From the NCBI GenBank assembly GCA_029238215.1, contig JAQWGN010000010.1:124001-188000 (forward strand): DNA of 64,000 nt, read 5' to 3'. Source of the stretch: Flavobacteriaceae bacterium. GTDB taxonomy: Bacteria > Bacteroidota > Bacteroidia > Flavobacteriales > Flavobacteriaceae. Under the pieces are notes generated by a model. The model did no database searches, was not told the DNA's origin, and saw only the letters and a program-made list of their open reading frames with translations. Of the stretch, positions 10,149 through 18,859 are shown piece by piece. The translations under genes and the position numbers were made by a program. The first letter of the stretch is position 1, and the number at the start of each line of letters is the position of its first letter.

Positions 10149-11471
10149 ATGTTTGAACAATTTAGCCAACGCCTAGATGCTGCCCTTAAAACACTTAAGG
10201 GACACGGACGTATTACTGAGATCAATGTCGCCGAGACAATGAAAGAAATTCGGCGTGCGCTTTTAGATGCCGATGTCAATTTTAAAATCGCAAAATCCTT
10301 CACACAAGATGTAAAAGACAAAGCTCTTGGTCAAAAGGTACTTACCGATTTACACCCTGGTCAACTTCTCATTAAAATTGTTCAGGATGAGCTAACAACC
10401 CTTCTAGGTGGTCAAAAACAAGATCTTGCCAGTTCAGGTAAGCCTGCTGTTATTCTTATGAGTGGTCTACAGGGCTCTGGTAAAACAACCTGTACAGCTA
10501 AACTGGCTAAACACCTAAAAAATAAACAGGCCAAAAAAGTGTTGCTCGTTGCGTGCGATGTGTATCGACCTGCAGCGATTGAGCAATTACAAGTATTGGG
10601 AGAGCAAATAGAAGTGTCTGTATTTGCACAACCCGAAAACAATGACCCTGTTTCAATTGCTACACAGGCGCTTCAGCACGCCAAAAGCAATCAATTCAAT
10701 GTAGTTATTATTGATACCGCTGGGCGATTGGCAATTGACGAATCGCTTATGCAAGAAATTGAAAATATTCATAAAGCTGTACAGCCTACAGAAACGCTTT
10801 TTGTTGTTGATGCTATGATGGGTCAAGATGCAGTAAATACCGCCAAAGCCTTTCATGACCTGCTGCATTTTGATGGAATTGTACTAACTAAAATGGATGG
10901 AGATACTAGAGGTGGTGCAGCATTATCCATTAAGTCGGTTGTCAATAAGCCAATTAAGTTTATTGGGACGGGTGAAAAAGTAGATGCTTTAGATGTTTTT
11001 TATCCCAATCGTATGGCAGAGCGTATCTTGGGCATGGGAGATGTAGTTACCTTGGTAGAGCGCGCTCAGGAACAAGTTGATGAAGAAGAAACCAAACGAA
11101 TTCAAAAGAAAATTGCAAAAAACCAGTTTGGGTATGATGATTTCTTGAGTCAGCTTAAGCAAGTCCAACGGATGGGCTCTATGAAAGATTTGGTAGGGAT
11201 GATTCCGGGTGCCAAAAAAGCATTAAACGGAGCTGAAGTTGACGAAGATGCCTTTAAAGGAGTAGAAGCCCTTATTCAGTCGATGACGCCTAAAGAACGA
11301 CAAACCCCATCACTATTAAATCACAGTCGTAAAAAACGAATTGCCAAAGGAGCAGGGATGGCTTTAGATGATATAAACAAACTGGTAAAGCAGTTTGAGC
11401 AGATGGGTAAAATGATGAAAATGATGCAAGGAGGTAAAGCCTCCAAGCTGATGCAAATGTTTGGAAAATGA
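10149..11471 (+). CDS. ffh: Signal recognition particle protein Ffh
   Basis: The 440-residue SRP54 GTPase that, with 4.5S RNA, targets nascent membrane proteins to the translocon via FtsY. It has the N-terminal helical bundle, a G domain with P-loop GLQGSGKTTCTAKLA (about residues 107-120), DVYRPAAIEQL, DTAGRL and TKMDGDTRGG, and a methionine-rich C-terminal M domain ending QMGKMMKMMQGG. Complete and normal in length. The last codon overlaps the folD start (ATGA). Confidence 0.98.
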   Translation: MFEQFSQRLDAALKTLKGHGRITEINVAETMKEIRRALLDADVNFKIAKSFTQDVKDKALGQKVLTDLHPGQLLIKIVQDELTTLLGGQKQDLASSGKPAVILMSGLQGSGKTTCTAKLAKHLKNKQAKKVLLVACDVYRPAAIEQLQVLGEQIEVSVFAQPENNDPVSIATQALQHAKSNQFNVVIIDTAGRLAIDESLMQEIENIHKAVQPTETLFVVDAMMGQDAVNTAKAFHDLLHFDGIVLTKMDGDTRGGAALSIKSVVNKPIKFIGTGEKVDALDVFYPNRMAERILGMGDVVTLVERAQEQVDEEETKRIQKKIAKNQFGYDDFLSQLKQVQRMGSMKDLVGMIPGAKKALNGAEVDEDAFKGVEALIQSMTPKERQTPSLLNHSRKKRIAKGAGMALDDINKLVKQFEQMGKMMKMMQGGKASKLMQMFGK

Positions 11472-12349
11472 GTATACGATTAGACGGAAAAGCCACTTCA
11501 AATCAAATTAAAGCTGAACTTGAAAAAGAAGTAAGCTCTATAAAAAAATCGGGCAAGCGTCCACCACACTTAGCGGCTGTACTTGTTGGCAATGATGGTG
11601 CTAGTCTTACGTATGTAGGAAGTAAGGTGCGCTCGTGTGAGAAAATAGGTTATGATTCCACACTTATCCGATTAGATGACACGGTGACTCAACAAAAACT
11701 ATTGGACACAATTCATAAACTGAACAATGATCCCGGACTAGATGGTTTTATCGTTCAGCTTCCGTTACCAAAACATATTGATGAGGAAACGGTCCTCCAT
11801 GCTATAAACCCTGATAAAGATGTGGATGGTTTTCATCCAACTAATTTTGGTAAAATGGCGCTGGGTATGGAAACTTTTATTCCTGCTACGCCTTTTGGTA
11901 TTATGGAACTGCTACGTCGCTATAAATTGGATATTAGTGGTAAGCATGCTGTCGTGATTGGTAGGAGTCATATTGTTGGTCGTCCAATGAGTATTTTACT
12001 TTCTGAAAAGGGAAATCCTGGAAATGCTACAGTTACATTAACACATAGCCGTACCAAAAATCTTAGTGAAATTACTCAAAAGGCAGATATCGTTGTATCC
12101 GCTCTTGGTGTTCCAAATTTTCTAACGGCCGATATGGTAAAACAAGACGCTGTTATTATTGATGTTGGTATCACTCGTGTACCCGATGAAACTCATCCAA
12201 AAGGGTATGTAATTGTCGGTGATGTTGCTTATAACGAAGTAAAAGAAAAGGCAAGCTATATCACTCCTGTTCCAGGAGGTGTGGGCCCGATGACCATAGC
12301 CATGCTACTACAAAACACCATGCTCGCTTATAAACGAAACGCATCTTGA
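11468..12349 (+). CDS. folD: Bifunctional methylenetetrahydrofolate dehydrogenase / cyclohydrolase
   Basis: A 293-residue FolD, which interconverts 5,10-methylene-, methenyl- and 10-formyl-tetrahydrofolate. The active site lies around TYVGSKVRSCEKIGYDS (catalytic Lys and Tyr) and the QLPLPKHI motif. The NADP-binding part has VVIGRSHIVGRPMS, and the C-terminus has the PGGVGPMT signature. It overlaps ffh by 4 bases and queE by 1 base, so the three are almost certainly translated from one message. Confidence 0.97.
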   Translation: MSIRLDGKATSNQIKAELEKEVSSIKKSGKRPPHLAAVLVGNDGASLTYVGSKVRSCEKIGYDSTLIRLDDTVTQQKLLDTIHKLNNDPGLDGFIVQLPLPKHIDEETVLHAINPDKDVDGFHPTNFGKMALGMETFIPATPFGIMELLRRYKLDISGKHAVVIGRSHIVGRPMSILLSEKGNPGNATVTLTHSRTKNLSEITQKADIVVSALGVPNFLTADMVKQDAVIIDVGITRVPDETHPKGYVIVGDVAYNEVKEKASYITPVPGGVGPMTIAMLLQNTMLAYKRNAS

Positions 12350-12978
12350 TGCAGCCCGAACTCAAACAGGCCGTTGCTTCTGGTCAAGCTCTTCCGCTTA
12401 TGGAAGCTTTTTACACCATTCAAGGCGAAGGTTATCATAAGGGTAGTGCTGCGTTTTTTATCCGTATTGGCGGATGTGATGTTGGATGCCATTGGTGTGA
12501 TGTAAAAGAAAGCTGGGATGCCGACAAACACCCACCTACATATATAGAAAACATAGTAGCGCAAGCTAAGGAACATGCCGAGGTTGTTGTGGTTACTGGT
12601 GGAGAACCTTTGATGTGGGACATGGGTCCCTTGACTCAAGCATTACACAAAGCAGGGATGAAAACCCATATCGAAACTTCAGGCGCATACCCTTTGTCGG
12701 GGGATTGGGATTGGATTTGTTTGTCTCCCAAAAAACGTATGCTTCCCAAGACAGAAATCTATCAAAAGGCAGATGAATTAAAGGTGATTGTTTACAATAA
12801 AGACGATTTAAATTTTGGAGCTAGGCAAGTATTGGGAGTTCGCGATGATTGCAAATTGTACTTACAGCCCGAGTGGAGTAGACGCGATAGTGCCATTCCA
12901 CTTATTGTAGACTACGTATTGGAAAACCCCAAATGGATGGCTTCTTTGCAGACGCATAAATACCTAAAGATTCCGTAG
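12349..12978 (+). CDS. queE: 7-carboxy-7-deazaguanine synthase (queuosine pathway)
   Basis: A 209-residue radical SAM enzyme forming 7-carboxy-7-deazaguanine in queuosine biosynthesis. FYTIQGEGYHKG at the N-terminus and the cluster motif in GGCDVGCHWCDVKESW (C-x3-C-x2-C) are diagnostic, and VTGGEPLMW is the SAM-binding GGE segment. The ATG at 12349 shares one base with the folD stop (TGATG); a TTG one codon earlier is less likely. No other queuosine gene is in the window. Confidence 0.93.
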   Translation: MQPELKQAVASGQALPLMEAFYTIQGEGYHKGSAAFFIRIGGCDVGCHWCDVKESWDADKHPPTYIENIVAQAKEHAEVVVVTGGEPLMWDMGPLTQALHKAGMKTHIETSGAYPLSGDWDWICLSPKKRMLPKTEIYQKADELKVIVYNKDDLNFGARQVLGVRDDCKLYLQPEWSRRDSAIPLIVDYVLENPKWMASLQTHKYLKIP

Positions 12979-13469
12979 TGATTTCTCTTGATAATCTTCC
13001 GCATGAAGCGGCAAAAGTTAAGCAGGAAAATGCCAAGTACTTAAAGAAACTTAAAGTACGAAAGCCCAAGCAGTTGGACGCAGTAATGGGTGAATTGCAT
13101 GTGGAAACCTTTCAGAAAATTGATTGTTTGTCTTGTGGCAATTGTTGCAAAACCACGGGTCCCATGTTTATTTCCTCAGATATTAAGCAAATAAGTAAGC
13201 GTTTGAAAATGCGGCCCTTAGATTTTGAAACTACTTATTTACGAACTGATGAAGATGGCGATAAGGTCTTGCAAGAAGTACCATGTCCTTTCTTGGATGT
13301 CGACAACTATTGCAGTATCTATGAAGATAGGCCAAAAGCTTGTCGTGAATTTCCCCATACCGACAGGCCTAAGTTTCACCAAATTACTCAAATAACGGCC
13401 AAGAATGTAGCCGTTTGCCCCGCTGTTTTTTCAATGGTAGAACGTCTAAAAGCCACGCTTCCACTCTAA
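12978..13469 (+). CDS. YkgJ family cysteine-cluster protein
   Basis: A 163-residue protein with the CxxCGxCC-type cluster CLSCGNCCKTTGP (about residues 50-62) and further cysteines in EVPCPFL, NYCSIYEDRPKACREFP and AVCPAV. This is the Zn/Fe-chelating YkgJ (UPF0153) family, whose exact role is not established. The start is a GTG that shares its G with the queE TAG stop, so the gene is coupled to queE. A metal-related role is inferred only from the cysteines. Confidence 0.88.
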   Translation: MISLDNLPHEAAKVKQENAKYLKKLKVRKPKQLDAVMGELHVETFQKIDCLSCGNCCKTTGPMFISSDIKQISKRLKMRPLDFETTYLRTDEDGDKVLQEVPCPFLDVDNYCSIYEDRPKACREFPHTDRPKFHQITQITAKNVAVCPAVFSMVERLKATLPL

Positions 13470-13500
13470 AAACCGTATTTTTATATTCTAATTTATTTTT

Positions 13501-14727
13501 GTGCGTTTTACTTGGTTTATTGCTCGAAGAATTATTGGTCAGCGTTCGCACCGAAGCAACGTTTCGGGACCCATTATTACCATTGGGATTATTGCAATTG
13601 CCTTGGGTGTAGTTACCATGCTAATCGCTCTTGGAACTGGAGTTGGCTTACAAAAACGTATAGGAAATAAAGTAGCTGCCTTTAGCGGACATATACGAGT
13701 GACCAGTCTCGAAAACAGTCAACGCCTAGAAACGCAAACCCAACTTGATGATGCGCTACTTATTCAACAAAAACTTTTAAAACATCCCAATATATCATCT
13801 GTACAGTCAGTGGCTTATGTACCTGGTGTAATTCTGAATGAAACTAATTTTGATGGGATAGTTTTTAAAGGAATAGATAGTTCTTTTAATACCGATTTTT
13901 TCAATTTTTTCGGAACTCTTGATAACTTCGCTATACCTCAACAAAATCAAATTTGGATTTCGTCAAAAATGGCATCAAAAATGAGCCTTACCATCGGCGC
14001 CCGAGTTCCCTTGTATTTTGCTTCCTCAGAAACCATGATTCCCAAGCGACGCACATGTACTGTTATAGGTTTTTTTACTACTGGCTTTTCAAACTATGAC
14101 GACACCTACGTGTTGGGAAACTTGGATGTTGTTCGTTCATTAATGGGTTGGGAATCAACACAGGCCGGAGCGTTAGAACTATTTTTAAAAGATGACACAG
14201 CTTTAGTTGCTCAAACAGAACGCATTTATGATAGTATTGATGCCTTGGTTGATGTACAGCATATTGAAGAACAATTTCCTGAAATTTTCAACTGGATTCG
14301 TTTATTCGGCACTAACATATCGCTTATAATCATTATTATGATTATTGTTGGGGGGGTTAATATGATAACTGCTTTACTGGTACTTATTCTGGAGCAAACT
14401 CAACTTATTGGAATCACTCGGGTTTTAGGTGCGCCTGTTCGTTCTTTACAACAGCTCTTTCTTATTCAGGGGGCATACCTAATCGGAATAGGGCTTTTTT
14501 GGGGAAATCTAATCGGACTGGGCTTGCTATTTATTCAACATCAAACGGGTTTTGTAACATTAAATCCAGAAACATACTATGTTCAGGAAGTTCCTGTTTA
14601 CATAGATATCGCTACGGTACTTTGGTTAAATGGGCTTACGCTTCTTATGTGCCTTAGCTTGCTTTTATTACCATCGCTTATCATTGCAAAAATTCCACCT
14701 GCTCAAGCACTTAAAATCAATCCATAG
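13501..14727 (+). CDS. FtsX/LolC-E type ABC transporter permease
   Basis: A 408-residue inner-membrane permease with one N-terminal membrane helix (about residues 20-50), a large periplasmic domain and three C-terminal helices (about 270-400). This is the MacB_PCD plus FtsX layout of lipoprotein-releasing LolC/LolE proteins. The N-terminus FIARRIIGQRSHRSNVSGPI fits that group. Such permeases need a LolD-type ATPase; none is in the window. The start is GTG. A TATTTTTG box (13494-13501) ends on the first base of that codon. Confidence 0.87.
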   Translation: MRFTWFIARRIIGQRSHRSNVSGPIITIGIIAIALGVVTMLIALGTGVGLQKRIGNKVAAFSGHIRVTSLENSQRLETQTQLDDALLIQQKLLKHPNISSVQSVAYVPGVILNETNFDGIVFKGIDSSFNTDFFNFFGTLDNFAIPQQNQIWISSKMASKMSLTIGARVPLYFASSETMIPKRRTCTVIGFFTTGFSNYDDTYVLGNLDVVRSLMGWESTQAGALELFLKDDTALVAQTERIYDSIDALVDVQHIEEQFPEIFNWIRLFGTNISLIIIIMIIVGGVNMITALLVLILEQTQLIGITRVLGAPVRSLQQLFLIQGAYLIGIGLFWGNLIGLGLLFIQHQTGFVTLNPETYYVQEVPVYIDIATVLWLNGLTLLMCLSLLLLPSLIIAKIPPAQALKINP

Positions 14728-14728
14728 A

Positions 14729-14759
14729 TTGGCATAGCCACTTACATTGGCTACATTTG
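14729..14759 (+). promoter_or_regulatory. Candidate promoter of the cysteine synthase-like gene
   Basis: TTG at 14729-14731, 20 nt, then TACATTTG at 14752-14759 fits the Bacteroidota promoter. The -7 box ends only 4 bases before the ATG at 14764, so the transcript would have almost no leader. Confidence 0.6.
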
Positions 14760-14763
14760 TACC

Positions 14764-15741
14764 ATGCAATACGTTGAAAATATTCTAGAGACAATTGGGA
14801 ACACCCCATTGATTCGTTTAAATAAAATCACCAAAGAGATTGATGCCTTGGTTTTAGCTAAGGTGGAGTACTTTAATCCAGGAAGCTCAATAAAAGACCG
14901 CATGGCTTTAAAAATGGTTGAAGATGCCGAGGCTGATGGACGCCTAAAACCCGGTGGTACTATTGTGGAAGGAACTTCTGGAAATACCGGAATGGGTCTT
15001 GCTTTGGCTGCTATTGTAAAGGGGTATAAGCTAATTTGTGTGTCTACGGATAAACAATCCAAAGAAAAATTTGACATCCTACGTGCAGTAGGAGCGGAGG
15101 TATTTGTATGTCCAACCGACGTGGCTCCCGATGATCCACGATCGTATTATTCAACCTCTAAACGCATTGCCGACGAAACACCAAATGCTTGGTACGTAAA
15201 TCAATACGACAACCCATCCAATGCCATAGCACATTATCAACAAACAGGTCCTGAGATTTGGAAACAAACTGATGGAAAAATCACGCATTTTGTGGTAGGC
15301 GTAGGAACTGGTGGTACGATATCTGGTGTAGCTAAATACCTAAAAGAGCAGAACCCTAACATTAAAATTTGGGGAATAGATACTTATGGTTCAGTGTTTA
15401 AGAAGTATCACGAAACGGGGATTTTCGATGAAAAAGAAATCTATCCTTATGTAACTGAGGGGATTGGTGAAGACATTCTTCCTGAGAACGTGGATTTTAA
15501 ACTAATCGATGCTTTTGAAAAAGTAACCGATAAAGACGCGGCAGTATATACTCGAAAGCTCGCTCGTGAGGAAGGTATTTTTGCTGGAAATTCATGTGGA
15601 GCAGCTGTTAAGGGCGTTTTACAACTCAAACAACACTTTGGTCCCGACGATGTGGTTGTGGTACTCCTGCACGATTCTGGTAGTCGCTATGTAGGTAAAA
15701 TGTACAACGACGATTGGATGAAAGAAAAAGGGTGGATTTAA
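14764..15741 (+). CDS. PLP-dependent cysteine synthase / cystathionine beta-synthase family enzyme
   Basis: A 325-residue fold-type II PLP enzyme. The PLP lysine is in NPGSSIKDRMALKM (about residue 43), the phosphate-binding loop is GVGTGGTISG and the substrate Asn loop is EGTSGNTGMGLA. Length fits O-acetylserine sulfhydrylase or a CBS catalytic core without regulatory CBS domains. The long insert with DTYGSVFKKYHETG and the end VVLLHDSGSRYVGKMYNDDWM are typical of CBS-like proteins. Sequence alone does not decide between cysteine synthesis and transsulfuration. Confidence 0.9.
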   Translation: MQYVENILETIGNTPLIRLNKITKEIDALVLAKVEYFNPGSSIKDRMALKMVEDAEADGRLKPGGTIVEGTSGNTGMGLALAAIVKGYKLICVSTDKQSKEKFDILRAVGAEVFVCPTDVAPDDPRSYYSTSKRIADETPNAWYVNQYDNPSNAIAHYQQTGPEIWKQTDGKITHFVVGVGTGGTISGVAKYLKEQNPNIKIWGIDTYGSVFKKYHETGIFDEKEIYPYVTEGIGEDILPENVDFKLIDAFEKVTDKDAAVYTRKLAREEGIFAGNSCGAAVKGVLQLKQHFGPDDVVVVLLHDSGSRYVGKMYNDDWMKEKGWI

Positions 15742-15802
15742 TAGCCCTGTAGACGAAACATAACGCAATAAATATACCAATAAGTTTTTTAAATCAATTG
15801 AT

Positions 15803-15838
15803 AAAAAAAAGGGGTTTTTATATAAACCCCTTTTTTTT
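15803..15838. terminator. Bidirectional terminator
   Basis: An almost perfect inverted repeat: eight A, GGGGTTT, a short TTATAT loop, AAACCCC, eight T. It works in both directions and serves the converging cysteine synthase-like gene and the lipoprotein gene at 15858. Confidence 0.95.
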
Positions 15839-15857
15839 GTGTTTTTATGCGTAAGAA

Positions 15858-16769
15858 TTATCTAGAAATAGTACCTGTTGGATTGGTAGCTACTGCATTA
15901 TTTGTCATTGAATAAGGTTTGAAACTTTCTGCCGTCTCGCTAATGTTTCCTACTAAGGGTTTTAATAAAAACGGAGCAGAAGAATTATCTGGATTTGGTT
16001 CTACAGAAATCACCACAGTTTTCCCAGTCAATTCGGTAGGAAATGTTAATCCTGTTGGAGCATTATATAGAAAATCTTCACCAGGATATGGTATGAAAGT
16101 TCCAGTAAAAGGCTCTGAAATTAGCTCTCCACTGTGCGAATTACTACTGTCAGCCCCATTCGCAGACGTAAATGTTCCTGTAGATACAGGACTTCCATCA
16201 ATTACGGCCCATCCTTCGTATTTCCATGAACTTGGCAGTGGTGGAAGAGTTAATCCAGCTGTTACGTCATTATTTTGATCAACTGAAATCCACCAAACGC
16301 CACTTTTTTCGTTATCATCATTACCTCCATCAGTAGGAGTTCCCAATGTGTATTTTCCTGTTGCAGTAGCGAAGTCAGTTCCTATAGCGGAACTGTGATT
16401 TACAGTTAACGAAGCTGAATTTTTTGAAAAGTCCCCAGCAAGTATATGCACTGTACTAGGGCTTGGATCAGTATCAGGATTTTGTTCGATAGTAAGTACA
16501 TAAGCACTGGCATTGTTTATATCGGATGCCTCTAGGCTAAAACTTGTTTGAGACAAGGTTCCGCTAGAATCAACATCAAACACACCAGCAGATACTGCTT
16601 TGCCATTTACAATTAGCCATCCTTCGTAGGCAAAATTATCACCTAAATCCTCCAAACCAGATATGGCTATCTTTAGTTCTTTTTTTGCAGGATCGTCATT
16701 ATCTTTTTTACAGCTAGTAAAAGCCAAGAAAAGAATTAATAGGGTTGATAGTAAAAATGAATTTTTCAT
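15858..16769 (-). CDS. Lipoprotein with two RskA-like (anti-sigma-K C-terminal) modules
   Basis: A 303-residue secreted lipoprotein. A hydrophobic signal ends in the lipobox FTSC with Cys20, followed by a KKDNDD linker. Two copies of one module follow. Each has a YEGWxxxxGxxVSxGxF segment (48-64 and 184-200) and a later V(L/I)(T/S)(I/V)E(Q/P)NPD segment (90-115 and 252-277). The pattern resembles the C-terminal periplasmic part of RskA-type anti-sigma factors, but there is no cytoplasmic domain or membrane helix, so an anti-sigma role is not implied. Single gene, function unknown. Confidence 0.82.
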   Translation of the reverse strand: MKNSFLLSTLLILFLAFTSCKKDNDDPAKKELKIAISGLEDLGDNFAYEGWLIVNGKAVSAGVFDVDSSGTLSQTSFSLEASDINNASAYVLTIEQNPDTDPSPSTVHILAGDFSKNSASLTVNHSSAIGTDFATATGKYTLGTPTDGGNDDNEKSGVWWISVDQNNDVTAGLTLPPLPSSWKYEGWAVIDGSPVSTGTFTSANGADSSNSHSGELISEPFTGTFIPYPGEDFLYNAPTGLTFPTELTGKTVVISVEPNPDNSSAPFLLKPLVGNISETAESFKPYSMTNNAVATNPTGTISR

Positions 16770-17045
16770 AAATAAGTAGTTAAATTTGAGTGCCTACTTC
16801 TTTTTAGCGTCTTTTTTCGGCTTGTTCCGACTAGATTTTGTAAAAACCGCTTAAATGGTACACATAGAAATAAACCTTAACAATTTGGCATTTCCAGTTA
16901 ATCATTAACAACACCCCAAAAAATACTTATAAGAGAAAGCGTAGGTTTTCAAAAAGAAGAACAAATTTGGGTTATGTTCGATTGATACTTGAACACTAGC
17001 TTACCAATAAGCGTGCCATTGTTGTTTAGTGTTCAAATAATACTC
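16770..17045. other. 276-base intergenic region between lipoprotein and fadE-like gene
   Basis: Both flanking genes are on the minus strand. The region is AT-rich with no ORF, no RNA gene that I recognise and no T-run terminator. Its only clear structure is the inverted repeat at 16989-17036, described separately. It should contain the lipoprotein promoter, but I find no consensus -7 box close to that start. Confidence 0.6.
16989..17036. repeat. Nested inverted repeat downstream of the fadE-like gene
   Basis: Perfect 10-bp arms TTGAACACTA (16989-16998) and TAGTGTTCAA (17027-17036) are separated by 28 bases. Directly inside the left arm is a second small hairpin (GCTTA CCAA TAAGC, 16999-17012). 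It lies just beyond the end of the beta-oxidation operon. It lacks a T-run, so it could be a 3'-end stabilising structure, a weak terminator or a protein site. Confidence 0.6.
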
Positions 17046-18848
17046 TTAAAAACAATACTTGTTTTCAGCAGCAATTTTTTTTGCAACCTTATTACGAAGC
17101 GCTATAACGTTTGGATATTCAATATATTTAGTAAAGCGTTTAAGTCCCATTAATAAGGCCTTTTGTTCATCACCTTCAGCAAAACTCAAAATTGCCTCGC
17201 GTCCTTTTGCAGTAATCTTTTCTGTAGCATGGTACAGGTATAGCTGGCTCAATGCAACTTGGTATTCTTGTGATTCCAAGCCATAAACACCAACATTCTT
17301 TTCAGTACGTAATAGCGCAGATTCTGCCATGTAAATTTCAATTAAAATATCGGCAACGGCCAACAACAACTGTTGATGCTCTTCGAGTTCAGTCCCATAT
17401 TTTTGCACTCCTGCCCCTGCAATCATCAAAAAGACTTTTTTAAGGTTTTTAAGTATGTGCTTTTCCTGGCTCAAAGGCAATGAAAAATCTGGAATAGAAA
17501 AATCTGGAATACCAAGCAATTCTTCTCCAACGGCTGTAGCAGAACCAATCAAATCCAATTGTCCTTTCATGGCTTTTTTAATCAACATACCCACCGATAG
17601 TATACGATTAATCTCATTTGTTCCCTCATAGATACGAGCAATACGAGTATCTCTCCATGCAGTCTCCATAGGCATATCGGCTGAAAAGCCCATGCCCCCC
17701 ATGATTTGAATCCCTTCATCGGTTGATTCTTGGGTATGCTCCGAGCAAGCTACCTTTAAAATGGAACATTCAATAACGTATTCTTCAACGCCTTTCAACT
17801 CTGCCTCTTGATGGCTATTTCCGGACGCTTCACGTAAAGCAATACGATCCTCAATATCTTTTGCTGCACGGTAACATGCAGATTCTCCAACATAAAGGTA
17901 GGAGGCCATTTTAGCTATTTTTTGCTTGATTGCGCCAAACTCAGATATTGGTGTTTTAAATTGAATACGTTGATTGGCAAAATTGATAGCTTCGTTTAAC
18001 ACTCGGCGTTGCGCATCTAAAGTTGCTACAGCAAGTTTTATACGTCCAACATTTAATGCATTCATGGCTATCTTAAAACCGTTTCCACGTTCCGAGAGCA
18101 TGTTTTCAACAGGTACTTTAGTATCACTAAAAAACACCTGTCGAGTTGAAGACGCATGAATTCCTAACTTGTGTTCTTCTTCACCCATCGATATTCCATT
18201 GTCTGAATCGTTAGGAATTATAAATCCGGTAATATTTTTATCATCTTCAATACGGGCAAAAACAATCATTAGGTCTGCATAGCCAGCGTTTGAAATCCAA
18301 ATCTTTTGTCCTGAAATCAGGTAGTGTGTCCCGTCTTCTGAAAGCACAGCCTTTGTTTTTCCACTATTGGCATCCGAACCAGCCGTTGGTTCTGTTAAGC
18401 AGTAGCATCCTATCCACTCTCCAGAAGCCAGTTTTGGAACGTATTTTTTCTTTTGGTCTTCATTGCCATAAAGGACAATAGGCATGGTACCAATTCCAGT
18501 ATGAGCACCAAATGCTGTTGATAAAGAACCCGATGCACCAGATATATATTCACATGTTAACATGGTTGAAACAAATCCCATCCCCAAGCCACCATAGGCT
18601 TCTGGAACACTGACTCCTAAAAACCCCATTTCACCAATATCACGCATTAGTTTAAAGGTATAATCGTAATCTTTCTTATTGAATCGTTCACGCGCAGGCC
18701 ATACATCACGATCCACAAATTCTTGTATAGCTTCTCGCATCATGCGTTGCTCTTCACTAAACTCCTCAGCAGTAAATATGTCTTGAGCGTTGGTTTCTTG
18801 TAAAATAAAGGCACCGCCCCGTGTTAAATTTCGTTCTATTGTTTTCAT
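17046..18848 (-). CDS. fadE: Acyl-CoA dehydrogenase, FadE-like long form
   Basis: A 600-residue FAD-dependent acyl-CoA dehydrogenase performing the first oxidation of fatty acyl-CoA. The core (about residues 30-410) has CYCLTEPTAGSDANSGKT, GQKIWISNAGYAD, and MGGMGFSADMPMETAWRDTRIARIYEGTNEI with the usual catalytic Glu. About 190 further residues form a helical C-terminal domain, as in the long bacterial enzymes such as B. subtilis FadE. It is the last gene after fadN- and fadA-like genes, 11 bases from the thiolase. The electron acceptor (ETF) is not encoded here. Confidence 0.95.
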   Translation of the reverse strand: MKTIERNLTRGGAFILQETNAQDIFTAEEFSEEQRMMREAIQEFVDRDVWPARERFNKKDYDYTFKLMRDIGEMGFLGVSVPEAYGGLGMGFVSTMLTCEYISGASGSLSTAFGAHTGIGTMPIVLYGNEDQKKKYVPKLASGEWIGCYCLTEPTAGSDANSGKTKAVLSEDGTHYLISGQKIWISNAGYADLMIVFARIEDDKNITGFIIPNDSDNGISMGEEEHKLGIHASSTRQVFFSDTKVPVENMLSERGNGFKIAMNALNVGRIKLAVATLDAQRRVLNEAINFANQRIQFKTPISEFGAIKQKIAKMASYLYVGESACYRAAKDIEDRIALREASGNSHQEAELKGVEEYVIECSILKVACSEHTQESTDEGIQIMGGMGFSADMPMETAWRDTRIARIYEGTNEINRILSVGMLIKKAMKGQLDLIGSATAVGEELLGIPDFSIPDFSLPLSQEKHILKNLKKVFLMIAGAGVQKYGTELEEHQQLLLAVADILIEIYMAESALLRTEKNVGVYGLESQEYQVALSQLYLYHATEKITAKGREAILSFAEGDEQKALLMGLKRFTKYIEYPNVIALRNKVAKKIAAENKYCF

Positions 18849-18859
18849 AATGTTGGGTG

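Noticed and set aside
13494-13501. TATTTTTG box overlapping the GTG start of the LolC/E-like gene
   Set aside because: If used, transcription would begin inside the gene. The conserved N-terminus supports the GTG start, so the box is more likely chance in an AT-rich gap, with read-through from the upstream gene.
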